From contig NZ_CP069157.1 of assembly GCF_019243775.1 (NCBI RefSeq), forward strand, positions 2,801,418 through 2,865,417: 64,000 nt of DNA, read 5' to 3'. The position numbers were made by a program, and so were the translations under genes. The DNA comes from Morganella morganii (GTDB lineage: Bacteria; Pseudomonadota; Gammaproteobacteria; Enterobacterales; Enterobacteriaceae). The notes under the pieces are model-generated. The model saw only the letters and a list, made by a program, of their open reading frames with translations, was not told the DNA's origin and made no database searches. Positions 19,305-29,170 of this stretch are shown here, piece by piece (positions within the stretch are counted from its first letter, which is position 1; each line of letters opens with the position of its first letter).

Positions 19305-19706
19305 TTAATCCGGCTGCTTTCCGGGGGGCGGTGATACCGGTGACGGGGTCAGGGACAGATCCAGTTCCTGAAGAACGGCCTGTAAGCGGGGATAAAAATC
19401 AGTCAGGGTTTTGCTGACCGCATCACGGATCTCTTTGTCAGACAGGGATTTTTCCTGCCAGAGCCCTTTTTTATCAAATACCCCGGTATGGTATTCTGAG
19501 ACAAACCCGGTTTCCTGCGGGATCAGTGTCAGCCACCAGCCAAAAAACTCACGTTTTTCCGGCGCGACCCCCGCATTCACACACACCGCCAGGCAGTCAA
19601 AAAAATAGTGCCCCTCCTGACACTGCGGCTCACGGATATACGGACCCAATGCAGTGAAACATCGCAGCAACCTGCCGCGTGTGTAATCTGAAACCAGTGC
19701 CATCAT
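19305..19706 (-). CDS. crl: sigma factor-binding protein Crl
   Basis: Favours RNA polymerase holoenzyme formation with sigmaS and so raises curli and stationary-phase gene expression. It has 133 residues; the conserved RCFTALGPYIRE and YFFDCLAVCVN plus GWW are clearly visible. The C-terminus is Pro-rich (TPSPVSPPPGK), diverged from E. coli. AAGGAGG lies just before the ATG pair. It lies between proB and frsA, the conserved context. Confidence 0.93.
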   Translation of the reverse strand: MMALVSDYTRGRLLRCFTALGPYIREPQCQEGHYFFDCLAVCVNAGVAPEKREFFGWWLTLIPQETGFVSEYHTGVFDKKGLWQEKSLSDKEIRDAVSKTLTDFYPRLQAVLQELDLSLTPSPVSPPPGKQPD

Positions 19707-19774
19707 TAAGCCTCCTTTCAGCGAAGGCTTAGTTGTAGCAAACAGACAGGAATTATCAATGATTATTATGCTGT

Positions 19775-21022
19775 TCAGGATAAAATTCTGGTGAGCCAGC
19801 GGGTGGCCTCATCCAGCGATTTGTGGAAAGTGTCAAAAACCGGCGTATGGCCGAATTCCACCAGCTTACCGTCAGCGCTGGAGCGGACAATCAGCTCCGA
19901 TTCACTTTTCGGGCTGAACACATCCTCTTTCCAGCACATGCTCAGCACCGGCAGTGAACAGCGGCGGCCGAGCAGTCCCTGATTTTTCAGAGATAAGCAA
20001 CCGAGCCGGGTGCGGACAGTATCAAGGTCAGTACAGCGCGCCGCCGCACGGCTGGCCAGCACATCCATATACATGCCGGGAATTTTATCCTGCCGCTCCG
20101 GGCTGACAAACAGATCATGCACCACCGGCCCGAACAGCACGGCCCCCCGCAGCTGATGTGCGGACAGGTATGCCATACGCATCGCCACATTGGCACCGAA
20201 ACGCAGCCCCATCACCGCCACACGGGTGTGGTCAATCCACGGCACATTGCGCAACTGATCCAGCACCTGCTGGTGCATCAGGCTGCTTTCCTGGCCTAAA
20301 GTCTGTTTTGAGGAATAACCGATTGACGGCATATCCAGCGTCAGCAGTGCAATGCCCTGCGGTGCCAGATAGTCACGGAAGTAGCGGCAGTAATCACTTT
20401 GCAGATTATCCAGACTGCCGCACATCATCACCACCGGAAACGCACTGCCTTTCCCCGGCGGGAGGTGCAGGAAAGCGCAGATGTTTCCGCCGCTCTCCAT
20501 TTTGAATTCAATTTTTTTCAGTTCATATGCGGCAAACCGGGCGGAGTTTTCATACGCCTGATTTGCCAGAACGGTAGCCTGATCCGCCAGCTCATCCCCT
20601 TTTAAATGGGGATATCCCGCAATACTGTACAGATTTGCGGCAAGCAGCCAGGCTTCACAGGCTTTTTCGCCGGATTCAAATTCCAGCGCTTTGCGCTGCC
20701 ACAACATCGCCTGCTGAGACCATTCATAAGCCCAGTTACCGCGGCGGTAGCCGATCACCGTATCCAGCAGTGCATCATCACTGCGGGGGGCATCAGATGC
20801 CGCTATCCGGCTGAGAACTTCTTCGGTTTCCAGCGGCGGGATCCCCCGCCAGGCCCACATTAAGCGGTTAATCATGCGATACCAGCCCGGATGTGTACAT
20901 CCGCTCAGGACGCTGCCCCTGACTTCCTTCATCCCGGAACGGGTAAAGTTCACCAGTGCGGATGTCTCAGGGTGCTTGATTTTCGGCTTAAACAGTTTCT
21001 CTGACAGGTTCTGTTGTGTCAT
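19775..21022 (-). CDS. frsA: FrsA-family alpha/beta-hydrolase (esterase)
   Basis: Cytoplasmic esterase-fold protein named fermentation-respiration switch protein in E. coli, where it is reported to bind unphosphorylated EIIA-Glc. The protein has 415 residues (E. coli 414). The N-terminal helical part starts MTQQNLSEKLFKPKIKHPET; the hydrolase domain has PVVMMCGSLDNLQ near residue 196 and VAVMGLRFGANVAMRMAYLS near residue 268. The canonical nucleophile elbow GxSxG reads GLRFG here, so Ser is absent, in keeping with doubts about catalysis in this family. Confidence 0.93.
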   Translation of the reverse strand: MTQQNLSEKLFKPKIKHPETSALVNFTRSGMKEVRGSVLSGCTHPGWYRMINRLMWAWRGIPPLETEEVLSRIAASDAPRSDDALLDTVIGYRRGNWAYEWSQQAMLWQRKALEFESGEKACEAWLLAANLYSIAGYPHLKGDELADQATVLANQAYENSARFAAYELKKIEFKMESGGNICAFLHLPPGKGSAFPVVMMCGSLDNLQSDYCRYFRDYLAPQGIALLTLDMPSIGYSSKQTLGQESSLMHQQVLDQLRNVPWIDHTRVAVMGLRFGANVAMRMAYLSAHQLRGAVLFGPVVHDLFVSPERQDKIPGMYMDVLASRAAARCTDLDTVRTRLGCLSLKNQGLLGRRCSLPVLSMCWKEDVFSPKSESELIVRSSADGKLVEFGHTPVFDTFHKSLDEATRWLTRILS

Positions 21023-21031
21023 GGCATTCGC

Positions 21032-21490
21032 TTACTGATCGCAGATTGGTTTAACAAAACTGACGGTCATATCCCACGGCTGTTCGATCCAGGTATCCTG
21101 CGGGATATCAACCACATAATCGTCAACCAGCGGACGTCCGGCCGGTTTGGCAAAAATAGTGACGAAATGCGCTTTCGGATACATATCGCGGATCATCTGA
21201 GCAGTACCGCCGGTGTCCACCAGATCATCAACAATGATAAATCCTTCGCCGTCACCTTCGGCTTTTTTCAGGACTTTCATATCGCGCTGATGGTCATGAT
21301 CATAGCTGGAAATGCAGACAGTATCCACATGACGGATACCCAGTTCACGAGCGAGTAAGGCACCCGGCACCAGACCACCGCGGCTTACGGCGATGATGCC
21401 TTTCCATTGTTCGGTTGGCATTAAACGCTGTGCCAGTTTACGGGCATGCATTTGCAACATATCCCACGTTACGACGTATTTTTCGCTCAT
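21032..21490 (-). CDS. gpt: xanthine-guanine phosphoribosyltransferase Gpt
   Basis: Salvages guanine and xanthine with PRPP at the inner membrane. Start set at 21490 ([20 protein letters not shown]), giving 152 residues as in E. coli; the longer upstream frame adds a non-conserved extension. PRPP-binding [14 protein letters not shown] lies near residue 84, and the SRGGLVPG loop near residue 36. It is 9 bp upstream of frsA on the same strand and divergent from pepD. Confidence 0.98.
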   Translation of the reverse strand: MSEKYVVTWDMLQMHARKLAQRLMPTEQWKGIIAVSRGGLVPGALLARELGIRHVDTVCISSYDHDHQRDMKVLKKAEGDGEGFIIVDDLVDTGGTAQMIRDMYPKAHFVTIFAKPAGRPLVDDYVVDIPQDTWIEQPWDMTVSFVKPICDQ

Positions 21491-21758
21491 ATCAGATTGA
21501 TCCCGGCTTGATGATTTACAGAAAAGAGTCTTTTTTGCGGAAAAAAGGTTGCGCGAGATTATAGTGACTTGAGCCGCCAAAGACCAGAGTATCTGACAAA
21601 TTCATCATAATTCCCTGTTATGACACACGCACTTTGCGTAAGAATTTGCTATTCTCCGGACATCGGATATTCGCGACCGCTCATTTTAAACAGCGTTACC
21701 GGCCGCCTTCGGGTATCCTCCCCCTAATAATGAAAAATGCAGTAACAGGAGATCGAAC

Positions 21759-23219
21759 GTGTCTGAACTATCACAATTATTTCCGCAGCCGCTGTGGGAT
21801 ATTTTTGCCAAAATCTGCTCTATTCCTCATCCGTCCTACCACGAAGAGCAACTGGCTGCACATATTATTGAATGGGCAAAAGAAAAGGAATTCCACGTTG
21901 AACGCGACAGCGTCGGTAATATCCTGATCCGCAAACCGGCCAGCAAAGGCCTGGAAAACCGCAAAGCGGTCGTTCTGCAGGCGCACCTGGATATGGTACC
22001 GCAGAAAAATAATGATACAGCACACGATTTCGAAAAAGATCCGATTCAGCCGTACATCGACGGCGACTGGGTAACCGCGAAAGGCACCACATTAGGTGCG
22101 GATAACGGCATCGGTATGGCCTCCGCGCTGGCAGTACTGGCTGACGATTCAGTCAAACACGGGCCGCTGGAAGTTCTGCTGACCATGACAGAAGAAGCCG
22201 GGATGGACGGCGCATTCGGTCTTCAGCCGGGCTGGTTACAGGCTGATATCCTGATCAACACCGACTCGGAAGAAGAAGGTGAAATTTACATGGGTTGTGC
22301 AGGCGGTATTGACGTCACCACAACACTTGCGCTGAGCCGTGAAGCCGTTCCGGCCGGTTACAGCACCTTCACCCTGACCCTCAAAGGTCTCAAAGGCGGC
22401 CACTCCGGCGGCGATATTCATCTGGGCCTCGGCAATGCCAACAAATTACTGGCCCGTTTCCTGGCCGGTCACGCCACAGAACTCGGCGCGCGTCTGGTTG
22501 ATTTTCAGGGCGGCACACTGCGCAACGCGATTCCGCGCGAAGGCCACATCACTCTGGCAGTACCGGCAGATAAAGCCGCACAGCTGAAATCGCTGGCACA
22601 GACCTTTGAAGCGCTGCTCAGAGAAGAGCTTGCGCAGAAAGAGAAAAACCTGGTTGTCACCCTGGAAGCTGCAACCGCTGCTCAGGGCGCTCTGACCGCT
22701 GATGTGCAGTCCCGCTTTATCAATATGCTCAATGTGATGCCGAACGGCGTGATCCGCATGAGTGACGTGGTTCCGGGCGTGGTCGAAACCTCACTGAACG
22801 TGGGTGTGGTGAAAATGAGTGACGACCGTGTGCAGATTATCTGTCTGGTACGTTCCCTGATTGAATCCGGCAAATCTTCTGTGGTCAGCATGCTGACCTC
22901 GCTGGCGGCACTGTCCGGTGCGGATATTGTTGCCGAAGGCGGCTATCCGGGCTGGCAGCCGGATGCAGACTCTCCGGTCATGCATCTGGTCAGCGAAACC
23001 TATCAGCAGCTGTTTGACAAAACCCCGAACATCATGGTGATCCACGCCGGTCTTGAGTGCGGTTTATTCAAAAAACCGTATCCGGACATGGACATGGTCT
23101 CCATCGGGCCGACCATCACCGGAGCGCACTCCCCTGATGAACAAGTACATATCAAGAGTGTCGGGCAGTACTGGCAGTTACTGACCGCTATCTTAAAAGC
23201 GATCCCTGAAAAAGCGTAA
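21759..23219 (+). CDS. pepD: cytosol non-specific dipeptidase PepD (peptidase D)
   Basis: Dinuclear-zinc M20-family aminoacyl-histidine dipeptidase. It has 486 residues and starts with GTG after an AGGAG site, like E. coli. Metal site residues lie in LQAHLDMVPQ (near residue 77), TLGADNGIGMA (near residue 116), TMTEEAGMDG (catalytic E, near residue 147) and the C-terminal GPTITGAHSPDEQ. It reads divergently from gpt. Confidence 0.98.
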   Translation: MSELSQLFPQPLWDIFAKICSIPHPSYHEEQLAAHIIEWAKEKEFHVERDSVGNILIRKPASKGLENRKAVVLQAHLDMVPQKNNDTAHDFEKDPIQPYIDGDWVTAKGTTLGADNGIGMASALAVLADDSVKHGPLEVLLTMTEEAGMDGAFGLQPGWLQADILINTDSEEEGEIYMGCAGGIDVTTTLALSREAVPAGYSTFTLTLKGLKGGHSGGDIHLGLGNANKLLARFLAGHATELGARLVDFQGGTLRNAIPREGHITLAVPADKAAQLKSLAQTFEALLREELAQKEKNLVVTLEAATAAQGALTADVQSRFINMLNVMPNGVIRMSDVVPGVVETSLNVGVVKMSDDRVQIICLVRSLIESGKSSVVSMLTSLAALSGADIVAEGGYPGWQPDADSPVMHLVSETYQQLFDKTPNIMVIHAGLECGLFKKPYPDMDMVSIGPTITGAHSPDEQVHIKSVGQYWQLLTAILKAIPEKA

Positions 23220-23237
23220 TCGCCTTATTCAGCTCAG

Positions 23238-23266
23238 CGGCGGGATAATTATCCCGCCGTTTTTAT
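23238..23266 (+). terminator. pepD terminator
   Basis: CGGCGGGAT-AATT-ATCCCGCCG followed by TTTTTAT, directly after pepD. It may also limit dinB read-through from the other side. Confidence 0.9.
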
Positions 23267-23273
23267 ATGTGAT

Positions 23274-24329
23274 TCAGAACCCGAGCAGCAACTGCCGCTC
23301 AAGCTGCGGATCCCGCAGTGTTACATGCAGCCCCACCAGCCGTACGCCGCGCCCTTCCCGGCGGCTCTCCCAGGCCAGTTCCGCCGTTTTCAGCAAATCC
23401 GCTTTATCCAGCACCTGATGGACATGTTCCTGTGTGGTCTGCTGAAAGTCCGCAAACTTCAGTTTAATGCCCTGACGGGCGATCCGCAGATCCGGTGACA
23501 CCTTTGTCAGACGACGCTCCAGCTCCGGAAACAGCTCATCAATAATCGTCTGACACTCATCCCACGAGGCAATATCTTCCGCCAGTGTCCGCTCGACACC
23601 GACAGATTTCCGTTCCCTGTCCGGACAAACCGGCCGCTCATCGCTACCGTGACTGCGCTGCCAGATGATCTGCCCGAACTTTCCGAACTGTTTCAGCAGC
23701 GATATCTGATCATAATTCTGCACATCCCGGCAGGTCTCCAGACCGAGATCAGCCAGTCGCTTTGCTGTCACCTTTCCCACACCGGGAATTTTACGCAGTG
23801 GCAGTGACAACACAAAATCCGTCACCTGCTCCGGCGTGATAATGTACTGCCCGTCGGGTTTATTCAGATCAGACGCAATTTTGGCAAGGAATTTCACCGG
23901 TGCCACACCGGCAGATGCGGTCAGCCCCAGCTCGGTAAAAATGGTTTTGCGGATCTCTTCCGCCATCAGTGTGGCTGAACCCCGGCACTGCGGGCTGTCC
24001 GTCACATCAAGATAAGCTTCATCCAGTGACAGCGGCTCAATCAGTGAAGTATAACGGGCGAAAATCGCATGCAGGTGGCGGGAGGTGGTTTTATACAGCT
24101 CCATCCGCCCAGGGATCACTTTCAGATGCGGACACAGCAGCAGTGCTTTTGCCGTTGACATCGCGCTGTGCACCCCGAAGCGCCGCGCCGGATAATTGGC
24201 GGTCGCAATCACACCGCGCCGGTCGGAACTGCCGCCGATAGCCAGCGGGATATCGCGCAGACGGGGATCGTCACGCATTTCAATCGCCGCATAAAAGCAA
24301 TCCATATCAATATGAATTATTTTACGCAT
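23274..24329 (-). CDS. dinB: DNA polymerase IV (Y family) DinB
   Basis: SOS-induced translesion polymerase lacking proofreading. Start at 24329 (MRKIIHIDMDCFYAAIEMRD), preceded by AGGAGAGG; 351 residues, the E. coli length. Catalytic carboxylates are DMDCFYA near residue 8 and SLDEAYLDV near residue 103. It ends QLLLGF, like the beta-clamp-binding tail QLVLGL of E. coli. It is controlled by the LexA box 24 bp upstream. Confidence 0.97.
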   Translation of the reverse strand: MRKIIHIDMDCFYAAIEMRDDPRLRDIPLAIGGSSDRRGVIATANYPARRFGVHSAMSTAKALLLCPHLKVIPGRMELYKTTSRHLHAIFARYTSLIEPLSLDEAYLDVTDSPQCRGSATLMAEEIRKTIFTELGLTASAGVAPVKFLAKIASDLNKPDGQYIITPEQVTDFVLSLPLRKIPGVGKVTAKRLADLGLETCRDVQNYDQISLLKQFGKFGQIIWQRSHGSDERPVCPDRERKSVGVERTLAEDIASWDECQTIIDELFPELERRLTKVSPDLRIARQGIKLKFADFQQTTQEHVHQVLDKADLLKTAELAWESRREGRGVRLVGLHVTLRDPQLERQLLLGF

Positions 24330-24352
24330 CCGCCTCTCCTGCTCACCAACAA

Positions 24353-24372
24353 TACTGTTTAAATATACAGTT
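24353..24372. promoter_or_regulatory. LexA box of dinB
   Basis: TACTGTTTAAATATACAGTT fits CTG-N10-CAG with the flanking TA/GT preferences. It lies just before the dinB start and makes dinB an SOS gene with recA. Confidence 0.92.
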
Positions 24373-24542
24373 AAAATCAATGCAATTCAAATCGGTTAAT
24401 TTGCTTATTATTCACCAAATCAATCAGTGGGCTGAAATTTGCAGGTTTGTACTTTTTTTCTGTGATTACATCCGGTTGTCATGTTACTCCGCTACAACAG
24501 CGTGACATCACACCTGGTCTCATTCTTTCTGACGGACGGATT

Positions 24543-25394
24543 ATGAAAAAAATACTATCAGCCCTTTTCCTGAGTGGCATTGTTATGACAACCCATGCAG
24601 CACCGCAGATTATTGCCCATCGCGCCGCCACGGCGGACGCCCCTGAAAATACCCTTTATGCCATCGATAAGGCGCTGAGTAACAAAGCCGATGCCATCTG
24701 GATCACCCTTCAGCTCTCAAAGGACAACCAGGTAGTGTTATACCGCCCGTCTGATCTGAAATCCCTGACCGACAAAACCGGTCCGGTTTCCGGTTACAGC
24801 GCCGCAGAACTGGCACAAACCGATGCAGCCCGGGATTATAATCAGAAAAATAAAACCCATATCAAGGCTTCTGTTCCGGCACTGGATGCCGTCCTGAGCC
24901 GTTACCCGGATACTTTTTTCTACCTCGATATCAAATCTCCGGACGCCTCACCGGCGGTTTTTGCACAACAGCTGGATTCAGTACTGACCCGTCATAACGC
25001 CAAAAACCGTGTCCGCGTCTATTCAACCGGTCAGGATTATCTGGCTGCCCTGCCGCCGTCAATCCCCGTTTTTGAAAGCCGTGATACCACCCGTAATGCA
25101 CTGGCCGGCAGCCTGATCACACACACCTGTGACCTGGCAGATAATCCGCAGCCGCGCTGGTATGGCTTTGAACTGCACCGTAACGTGGATGTGGTTGAAA
25201 CCTTCACATTGGGTGAAGCACGCTCTCCGGTTGTGCTGACCTGGGATAAAACCGCAATGGATTGTTTTCGTAAAAATAATCAAAACCATGTTGTTCTGTT
25301 CGGTATAAAAACACCCGCCGATTTACAACTGGCGACAGAATTGGGTGCAGATGGCGTGATGGTCGATTCGCTGCTCAATATGAAAATAAAATAA
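24543..25394 (+). CDS. exported GDPD-fold protein with a degenerate active site
   Basis: Start chosen at 24543 because it begins a clear signal peptide (MKKILSALFLSGIVMTTHA, cut near residue 19-20); 283 residues. It resembles glycerophosphodiester phosphodiesterases: IIAHRAATADAPENTLYAI keeps the first His and PENT motif. Where GlpQ has the metal-ligand pair ExD and catalytic His-Asp, this protein reads WIT and LYRP, and the next ligand region is FYLDIKSP. Hydrolysis of glycerophosphodiesters is therefore unlikely to proceed in the usual way; binding or a changed reaction is possible. It stands alone, with a 226-bp spacer before the next gene. Confidence 0.75.
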   Translation: MKKILSALFLSGIVMTTHAAPQIIAHRAATADAPENTLYAIDKALSNKADAIWITLQLSKDNQVVLYRPSDLKSLTDKTGPVSGYSAAELAQTDAARDYNQKNKTHIKASVPALDAVLSRYPDTFFYLDIKSPDASPAVFAQQLDSVLTRHNAKNRVRVYSTGQDYLAALPPSIPVFESRDTTRNALAGSLITHTCDLADNPQPRWYGFELHRNVDVVETFTLGEARSPVVLTWDKTAMDCFRKNNQNHVVLFGIKTPADLQLATELGADGVMVDSLLNMKIK

Positions 25395-25620
25395 TTAATC
25401 AAGGTATTATTACTTGGTAATTTTACCCGCCTGAAAAATAAGAGTGAGATTTAACAGATGATGAATATCACTCTTATTTAATACATTCTGTCTCTTCCTG
25501 CCATTTACTCTGTAATCCTTACATAATATTTTATAATCTCAGCAAACCTAATTAATTATAGTAATTTATTTATCAGGCCACTTTTGTTATAACTATAAGA
25601 AACATCCGGGAGGCTATGCG
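25395..25620. other. AT-rich spacer between two exported-protein genes
   Basis: No gene seen. It is strongly AT-rich and probably holds the promoter of the gene at 25621; no operator recognised. Confidence 0.4.
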
Positions 25621-26502
25621 GTGATAAGTAACCTGTTCTTCGATTTAAATTCACCCCCAAAATCCCTCTTTGTTTTTACGGGATTATTTTTTCTGTTATT
25701 CAGTGTTTATTCTTATGCAGACTGCGATTTGTATTCAGATGAAACACGCAGCAGTAACTTTATTATTCTGGGTGCCGGTATGATCAACGGCCCGGTAAAA
25801 TCCGTCATCACAACAGCACATTCCCCGGACAACAAAAACAGCAATATTATGATTAACGGGCAATATGACCTGACGCCGTGTGGTGAACTGAGTTACTTTT
25901 CGCTGGAAGTTACCGAGCACTACCCGGGGTTGCAAAACCGGATGTATTCCGAAGGAAAGAAGACGGAACAGGGATATACCTTATTATTCACGTCACAACT
26001 GCATGGCAGCGGAAAAGCACCCGTCACGCTGATTCATGCCCGAAGCCGCCTTTTCTATAATAATCAGAAGCAAATCGTCCGTGCCGAATCTGAAAGTAAC
26101 AGTGGCGGCAATACCCAAAAATCGCATATGGAAACCGATTTTTTTTATGAAAACGGTTTAATCTCACATGCGGTATCCACAGGGGATTCCGCGGACACCG
26201 GTGGTGAAATCCGCTACGACTGGCGTCAGGATCGGCAGATAAATGCGATTATGTCCCAAAGTAACGGGCTTCCTCAGCTGAACTATGAATTTGCGTATAA
26301 TGATGATGGTCAGGTTATCCGGCAGACACAGACACAACATACGCCGCTGGGCCGGGTAAAAGCTATTTATATCTGCCAGCAGACAGATACTTACGGGAAT
26401 TGTGAAAAAGCACTCTGGCAGAGTATCTCTGAAGGGAATCAGGCCAATAATATTATTGTGATAAATACCACTATTGTGACATCAGACTATCGTTATTACT
26501 GA
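25621..26502 (+). CDS. exported protein of unknown function
   Basis: Start GTG at 25621, preceded at a proper distance by GGGAGG; 293 residues. A long hydrophobic N-terminus (residues 15-34, ending YSYA) looks like a signal peptide with the mature protein starting DCDLYSDE. The C-terminal half has YD-repeat-like lines (FFYENGLISHAVS, YDWRQDRQINAI, YEFAYNDDGQVIRQTQT), the pattern of RHS/YD proteins and of some beta-sheet periplasmic proteins. No known family recognised with certainty. Two Cys near the end (CQQ, CEK) could form a disulfide. Ends at a terminator. Confidence 0.7.
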   Translation: MISNLFFDLNSPPKSLFVFTGLFFLLFSVYSYADCDLYSDETRSSNFIILGAGMINGPVKSVITTAHSPDNKNSNIMINGQYDLTPCGELSYFSLEVTEHYPGLQNRMYSEGKKTEQGYTLLFTSQLHGSGKAPVTLIHARSRLFYNNQKQIVRAESESNSGGNTQKSHMETDFFYENGLISHAVSTGDSADTGGEIRYDWRQDRQINAIMSQSNGLPQLNYEFAYNDDGQVIRQTQTQHTPLGRVKAIYICQQTDTYGNCEKALWQSISEGNQANNIIVINTTIVTSDYRYY

Positions 26503-26531
26503 TTCCGTATTGTTGTCCTGCCATTAATAAA

Positions 26532-26560
26532 CAAAGGCGCTTTAAGGCGCCTTTGTTATA
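26532..26560. terminator. bidirectional terminator
   Basis: CAAAGGCGC-TTTAAG-GCGCCTTTG followed by TTAT, between the convergent gene ending at 26502 and nqrM. Confidence 0.75.
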
Positions 26561-26570
26561 TCTTCCGAAT

Positions 26571-26810
26571 CTATACAATCCGGTTTTTATTCAGTTTCTC
26601 TTCGCGGGCAGCTTCACGTGCCATTCGTTTTTTCCGGGCATCACACGGTTCAGGACAGTCACAGACTTTCTCGACACCAATGCTGCTCAGCCCGCCGCAG
26701 CTTCCCTGAATGCTCTTGCGCTTAATAATATACCCGAGAGACATTCCCAGAAACGCGACCAGAAACAGGATAAAGGTTGCGATAAATACTTTTATCATCA
26801 TATCAGCCAC
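26571..26810 (-). CDS. nqrM: Na+-NQR maturation factor NqrM
   Basis: Small membrane protein needed to insert the Fe site between NqrD and NqrE in Vibrio. It has 79 residues: one transmembrane helix (residues 6-28) and then GSCGGLSSIGVEKVCDCPEPCDARKK, with the four conserved Cys of the DUF539 family. It is the last gene of the nqr operon, 6 bp after apbE. Confidence 0.94.
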   Translation of the reverse strand: MADMMIKVFIATFILFLVAFLGMSLGYIIKRKSIQGSCGGLSSIGVEKVCDCPEPCDARKKRMAREAAREEKLNKNRIV

Positions 26811-26816
26811 CTCCTT

Positions 26817-27860
26817 TTATTTTTGCTGCAAATAGGGCTTAAATGCCTCACTGTAGCGTTCTTCAAATCCCTTCTCTGTTTTGACAATCATAAAAACAGG
26901 GATATTTTGCGCATTCGCCACTTCAAGCCCGCGCTCCGGCCCGAGCACATTCAGTCCGGTAGAAAAGCCATCCGCACTCATGCAATTATCAGCAATCACC
27001 GTAATCGATACCAGATTATGGTTAATCGGACGTGCTGTTTTCGGATCAATGGTATGTGAATAACGGACATTATTCTCTTCAAAATAATTCCGGTAATCCC
27101 CGGATGTCGCCACAGAGGCATTCCCCGGCTCAATGATTTCCTGTGCAGACTGGCTCAACCCCTGTGACGACGGTTTTTCAATCGCAATACGCCACGGTTT
27201 GCCTTTGCCGTTAATGCCCTGTGTCCGGACTTCGCCGCCCACATCCACCATATAATTACGGATATTCTGTGATTCCAGGTATTCTGCCACCGCATCCACC
27301 CCGTAGCCTTTGGCAATCGAGGACAGATCCACATACAGTTCCGGCACTGTCTTAATCAGATTATTACCTTCAACCTTCAGTTTATCAATTCCGGTCCACT
27401 GACGGCGGGTTTCGATATCCTGCTCTGTCGGCACATGGGTCACGCGCCCTTCCGGACCAAATCCCCATAAATTGACCAGCGGGCCGACGGTGACATCCAG
27501 TGCGCCGTCTGTCAGCTGATTAATACGGATAGCCTCACGAACCACTTTTGCAGTCGCGGCAGAGACCGGAAACGGCGTATTCACCTCACGGCTCTGATTA
27601 AAACGGCTGAGTTCAGAATCCGGCCGGTAGGTGGACATCTGGTCATTGACCTCTTCCAGCACCACATCAATGCCTTTCTGCAGTGATTCCGCCGACGGGC
27701 CTTTCGGGTCAGCGACATATTTTATCGCGTAATAGGTGCCCATCGTTTTGCCGTTCAGGGTTACCTGCTGTGTTTCCGGAGTGTTATCACCGCACGCGCT
27801 CAGTAACAATGCCATCAGTGCCAGCGGCAGGAAAGCCCGTTTTATTTTTACCATATACAA
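26817..27860 (-). CDS. apbE: FAD:protein FMN transferase ApbE (lipoprotein)
   Basis: Attaches FMN by a phosphoester bond to Thr in NqrB and NqrC. It has 347 residues; an N-terminal lipobox LLLSAC near residue 21 marks a lipoprotein, facing the periplasm. LNGKTMGTYYAIKYV, DLSSIAKGYGVDAVAEYLE near residue 175 and VATSGDYRNYF are family motifs. A start at 27854 (MVKIK) is equally possible. It lies in the nqr operon between nqrF and nqrM. Confidence 0.95.
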   Translation of the reverse strand: MYMVKIKRAFLPLALMALLLSACGDNTPETQQVTLNGKTMGTYYAIKYVADPKGPSAESLQKGIDVVLEEVNDQMSTYRPDSELSRFNQSREVNTPFPVSAATAKVVREAIRINQLTDGALDVTVGPLVNLWGFGPEGRVTHVPTEQDIETRRQWTGIDKLKVEGNNLIKTVPELYVDLSSIAKGYGVDAVAEYLESQNIRNYMVDVGGEVRTQGINGKGKPWRIAIEKPSSQGLSQSAQEIIEPGNASVATSGDYRNYFEENNVRYSHTIDPKTARPINHNLVSITVIADNCMSADGFSTGLNVLGPERGLEVANAQNIPVFMIVKTEKGFEERYSEAFKPYLQQK

Positions 27861-27928
27861 TCCAGTCTGATTTCAGATCATCTGCGCCCACAGGTGTGGG
27901 CGCAGTTTCGTTATGACAGGGGCGGAAA

Positions 27929-29155
27929 TCAGCCGCCGAAGTCATCCAGCATAATGTTCTCGTCTTCCACACCCAGATCTTTGAGCATCTTGATCACGGC
28001 GGCGTTCATCATCGGCGGCCCGCACATGTAGAACTCACAATCTTCCGGTGCCGGGTGATTTTTCAGGTAATGCTCATAGAGAACATTATGAATAAACCCG
28101 GTGTATCCGTCCCAGTTATCTTCCGGCAGGGCATCAGACAACGCCACGTTCCAAGTGAAGTTTTCATTCTCAGCCTGAAGCTGGTCAAAATCTTCCTCAT
28201 AGAACATTTCACGTTTTGAACGCGCACCATACCAGAAAGACATCTTACGTTTGGAGTGCAGACGCTTGAGCTGATCGAAGATATGCGAACGCATCGGCGC
28301 CATCCCCGCACCACCACCAATAAAGATCATTTCCGCGTCGGTATCTTTCGCGAAGAACTCCCCGAACGGCCCGGAAATTGTCACTTTATCACCCGGTTTC
28401 AGTGACCAGATGTAAGAGGACATAATCCCCGGAGGCGCATCCGGCACACGCGGAGGCGGTGTGGCGATACGCACGTTCAGCATGATAATGCCGTGCTCTT
28501 CCGGATAGTTCGCCATAGAGTAAGCACGCACTGTCGGCTCTTTCACATCAGACACATAGCGGAACAGGTTGAACTTGTCCCAGTCCTCGCGGTATTCCTG
28601 CGGCACATCAAACTCATCATAGCGGACCACATGCGGCGGACATTCAATCTGAATATAACCACCGGCACGGAACGGCACACTTTCGCCATCAGGAATTTTC
28701 AGTTTCAGCTCTTTAATGAAAGTCGCTTTGTTATCATTGGAGATAACTTCGCACTCCCATTTTTTCACCCCGAAGATCTCTTCCGGCAGCTCAATTTTCA
28801 GATCCTGCTTCACATTCACCTGGCACGCCAGACGGCAGCCTTCACGGGCTTCGCGTTTATTAATGTGAGACATTTCTGTCGGTAGAATATCACCGCCGCC
28901 TTCTTTGATCTTCACGCGGCACTGGCCGCAGGTTCCGCCGCCGCCGCAGGCCGAGGAGACAAAAATCCCCTGACCGGACAGCACATTCAGTAACTTGTCA
29001 CCGGCCGGTGCGTCGAAGCTTTTCTCCGCATCGCCGTTGATTTCAATCTTAACGTCCCCTGTGTTCACCAGTTTTGATTTTGCAAACAAAATCAACGCGG
29101 TCAGCGCCAGAACAATCAGGGTAAACATTGCCACGCCTAAAATAACGATATCCAT
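27929..29155 (-). CDS. nqrF: Na+-NQR subunit F
   Basis: Entry subunit: oxidises NADH by FAD and passes electrons to a 2Fe-2S centre. It has 408 residues: an N-terminal membrane helix, ferredoxin domain with [11 protein letters not shown] (near residue 70) and CRLACQV (near residue 111), FAD site [11 protein letters not shown] near residue 211, NADH site [13 protein letters not shown] near residue 276 and C-terminal [11 protein letters not shown]. It is upstream of apbE in the nqr operon. Confidence 0.98.
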   Translation of the reverse strand: MDIVILGVAMFTLIVLALTALILFAKSKLVNTGDVKIEINGDAEKSFDAPAGDKLLNVLSGQGIFVSSACGGGGTCGQCRVKIKEGGGDILPTEMSHINKREAREGCRLACQVNVKQDLKIELPEEIFGVKKWECEVISNDNKATFIKELKLKIPDGESVPFRAGGYIQIECPPHVVRYDEFDVPQEYREDWDKFNLFRYVSDVKEPTVRAYSMANYPEEHGIIMLNVRIATPPPRVPDAPPGIMSSYIWSLKPGDKVTISGPFGEFFAKDTDAEMIFIGGGAGMAPMRSHIFDQLKRLHSKRKMSFWYGARSKREMFYEEDFDQLQAENENFTWNVALSDALPEDNWDGYTGFIHNVLYEHYLKNHPAPEDCEFYMCGPPMMNAAVIKMLKDLGVEDENIMLDDFGG

Positions 29156-29170
29156 AATTGCGTTTCACCC

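Noticed and set aside
21491..21580. 30-residue N-terminal extension of Gpt
   Set aside because: Not conserved; the internal ATG gives exactly the 152-residue family length.
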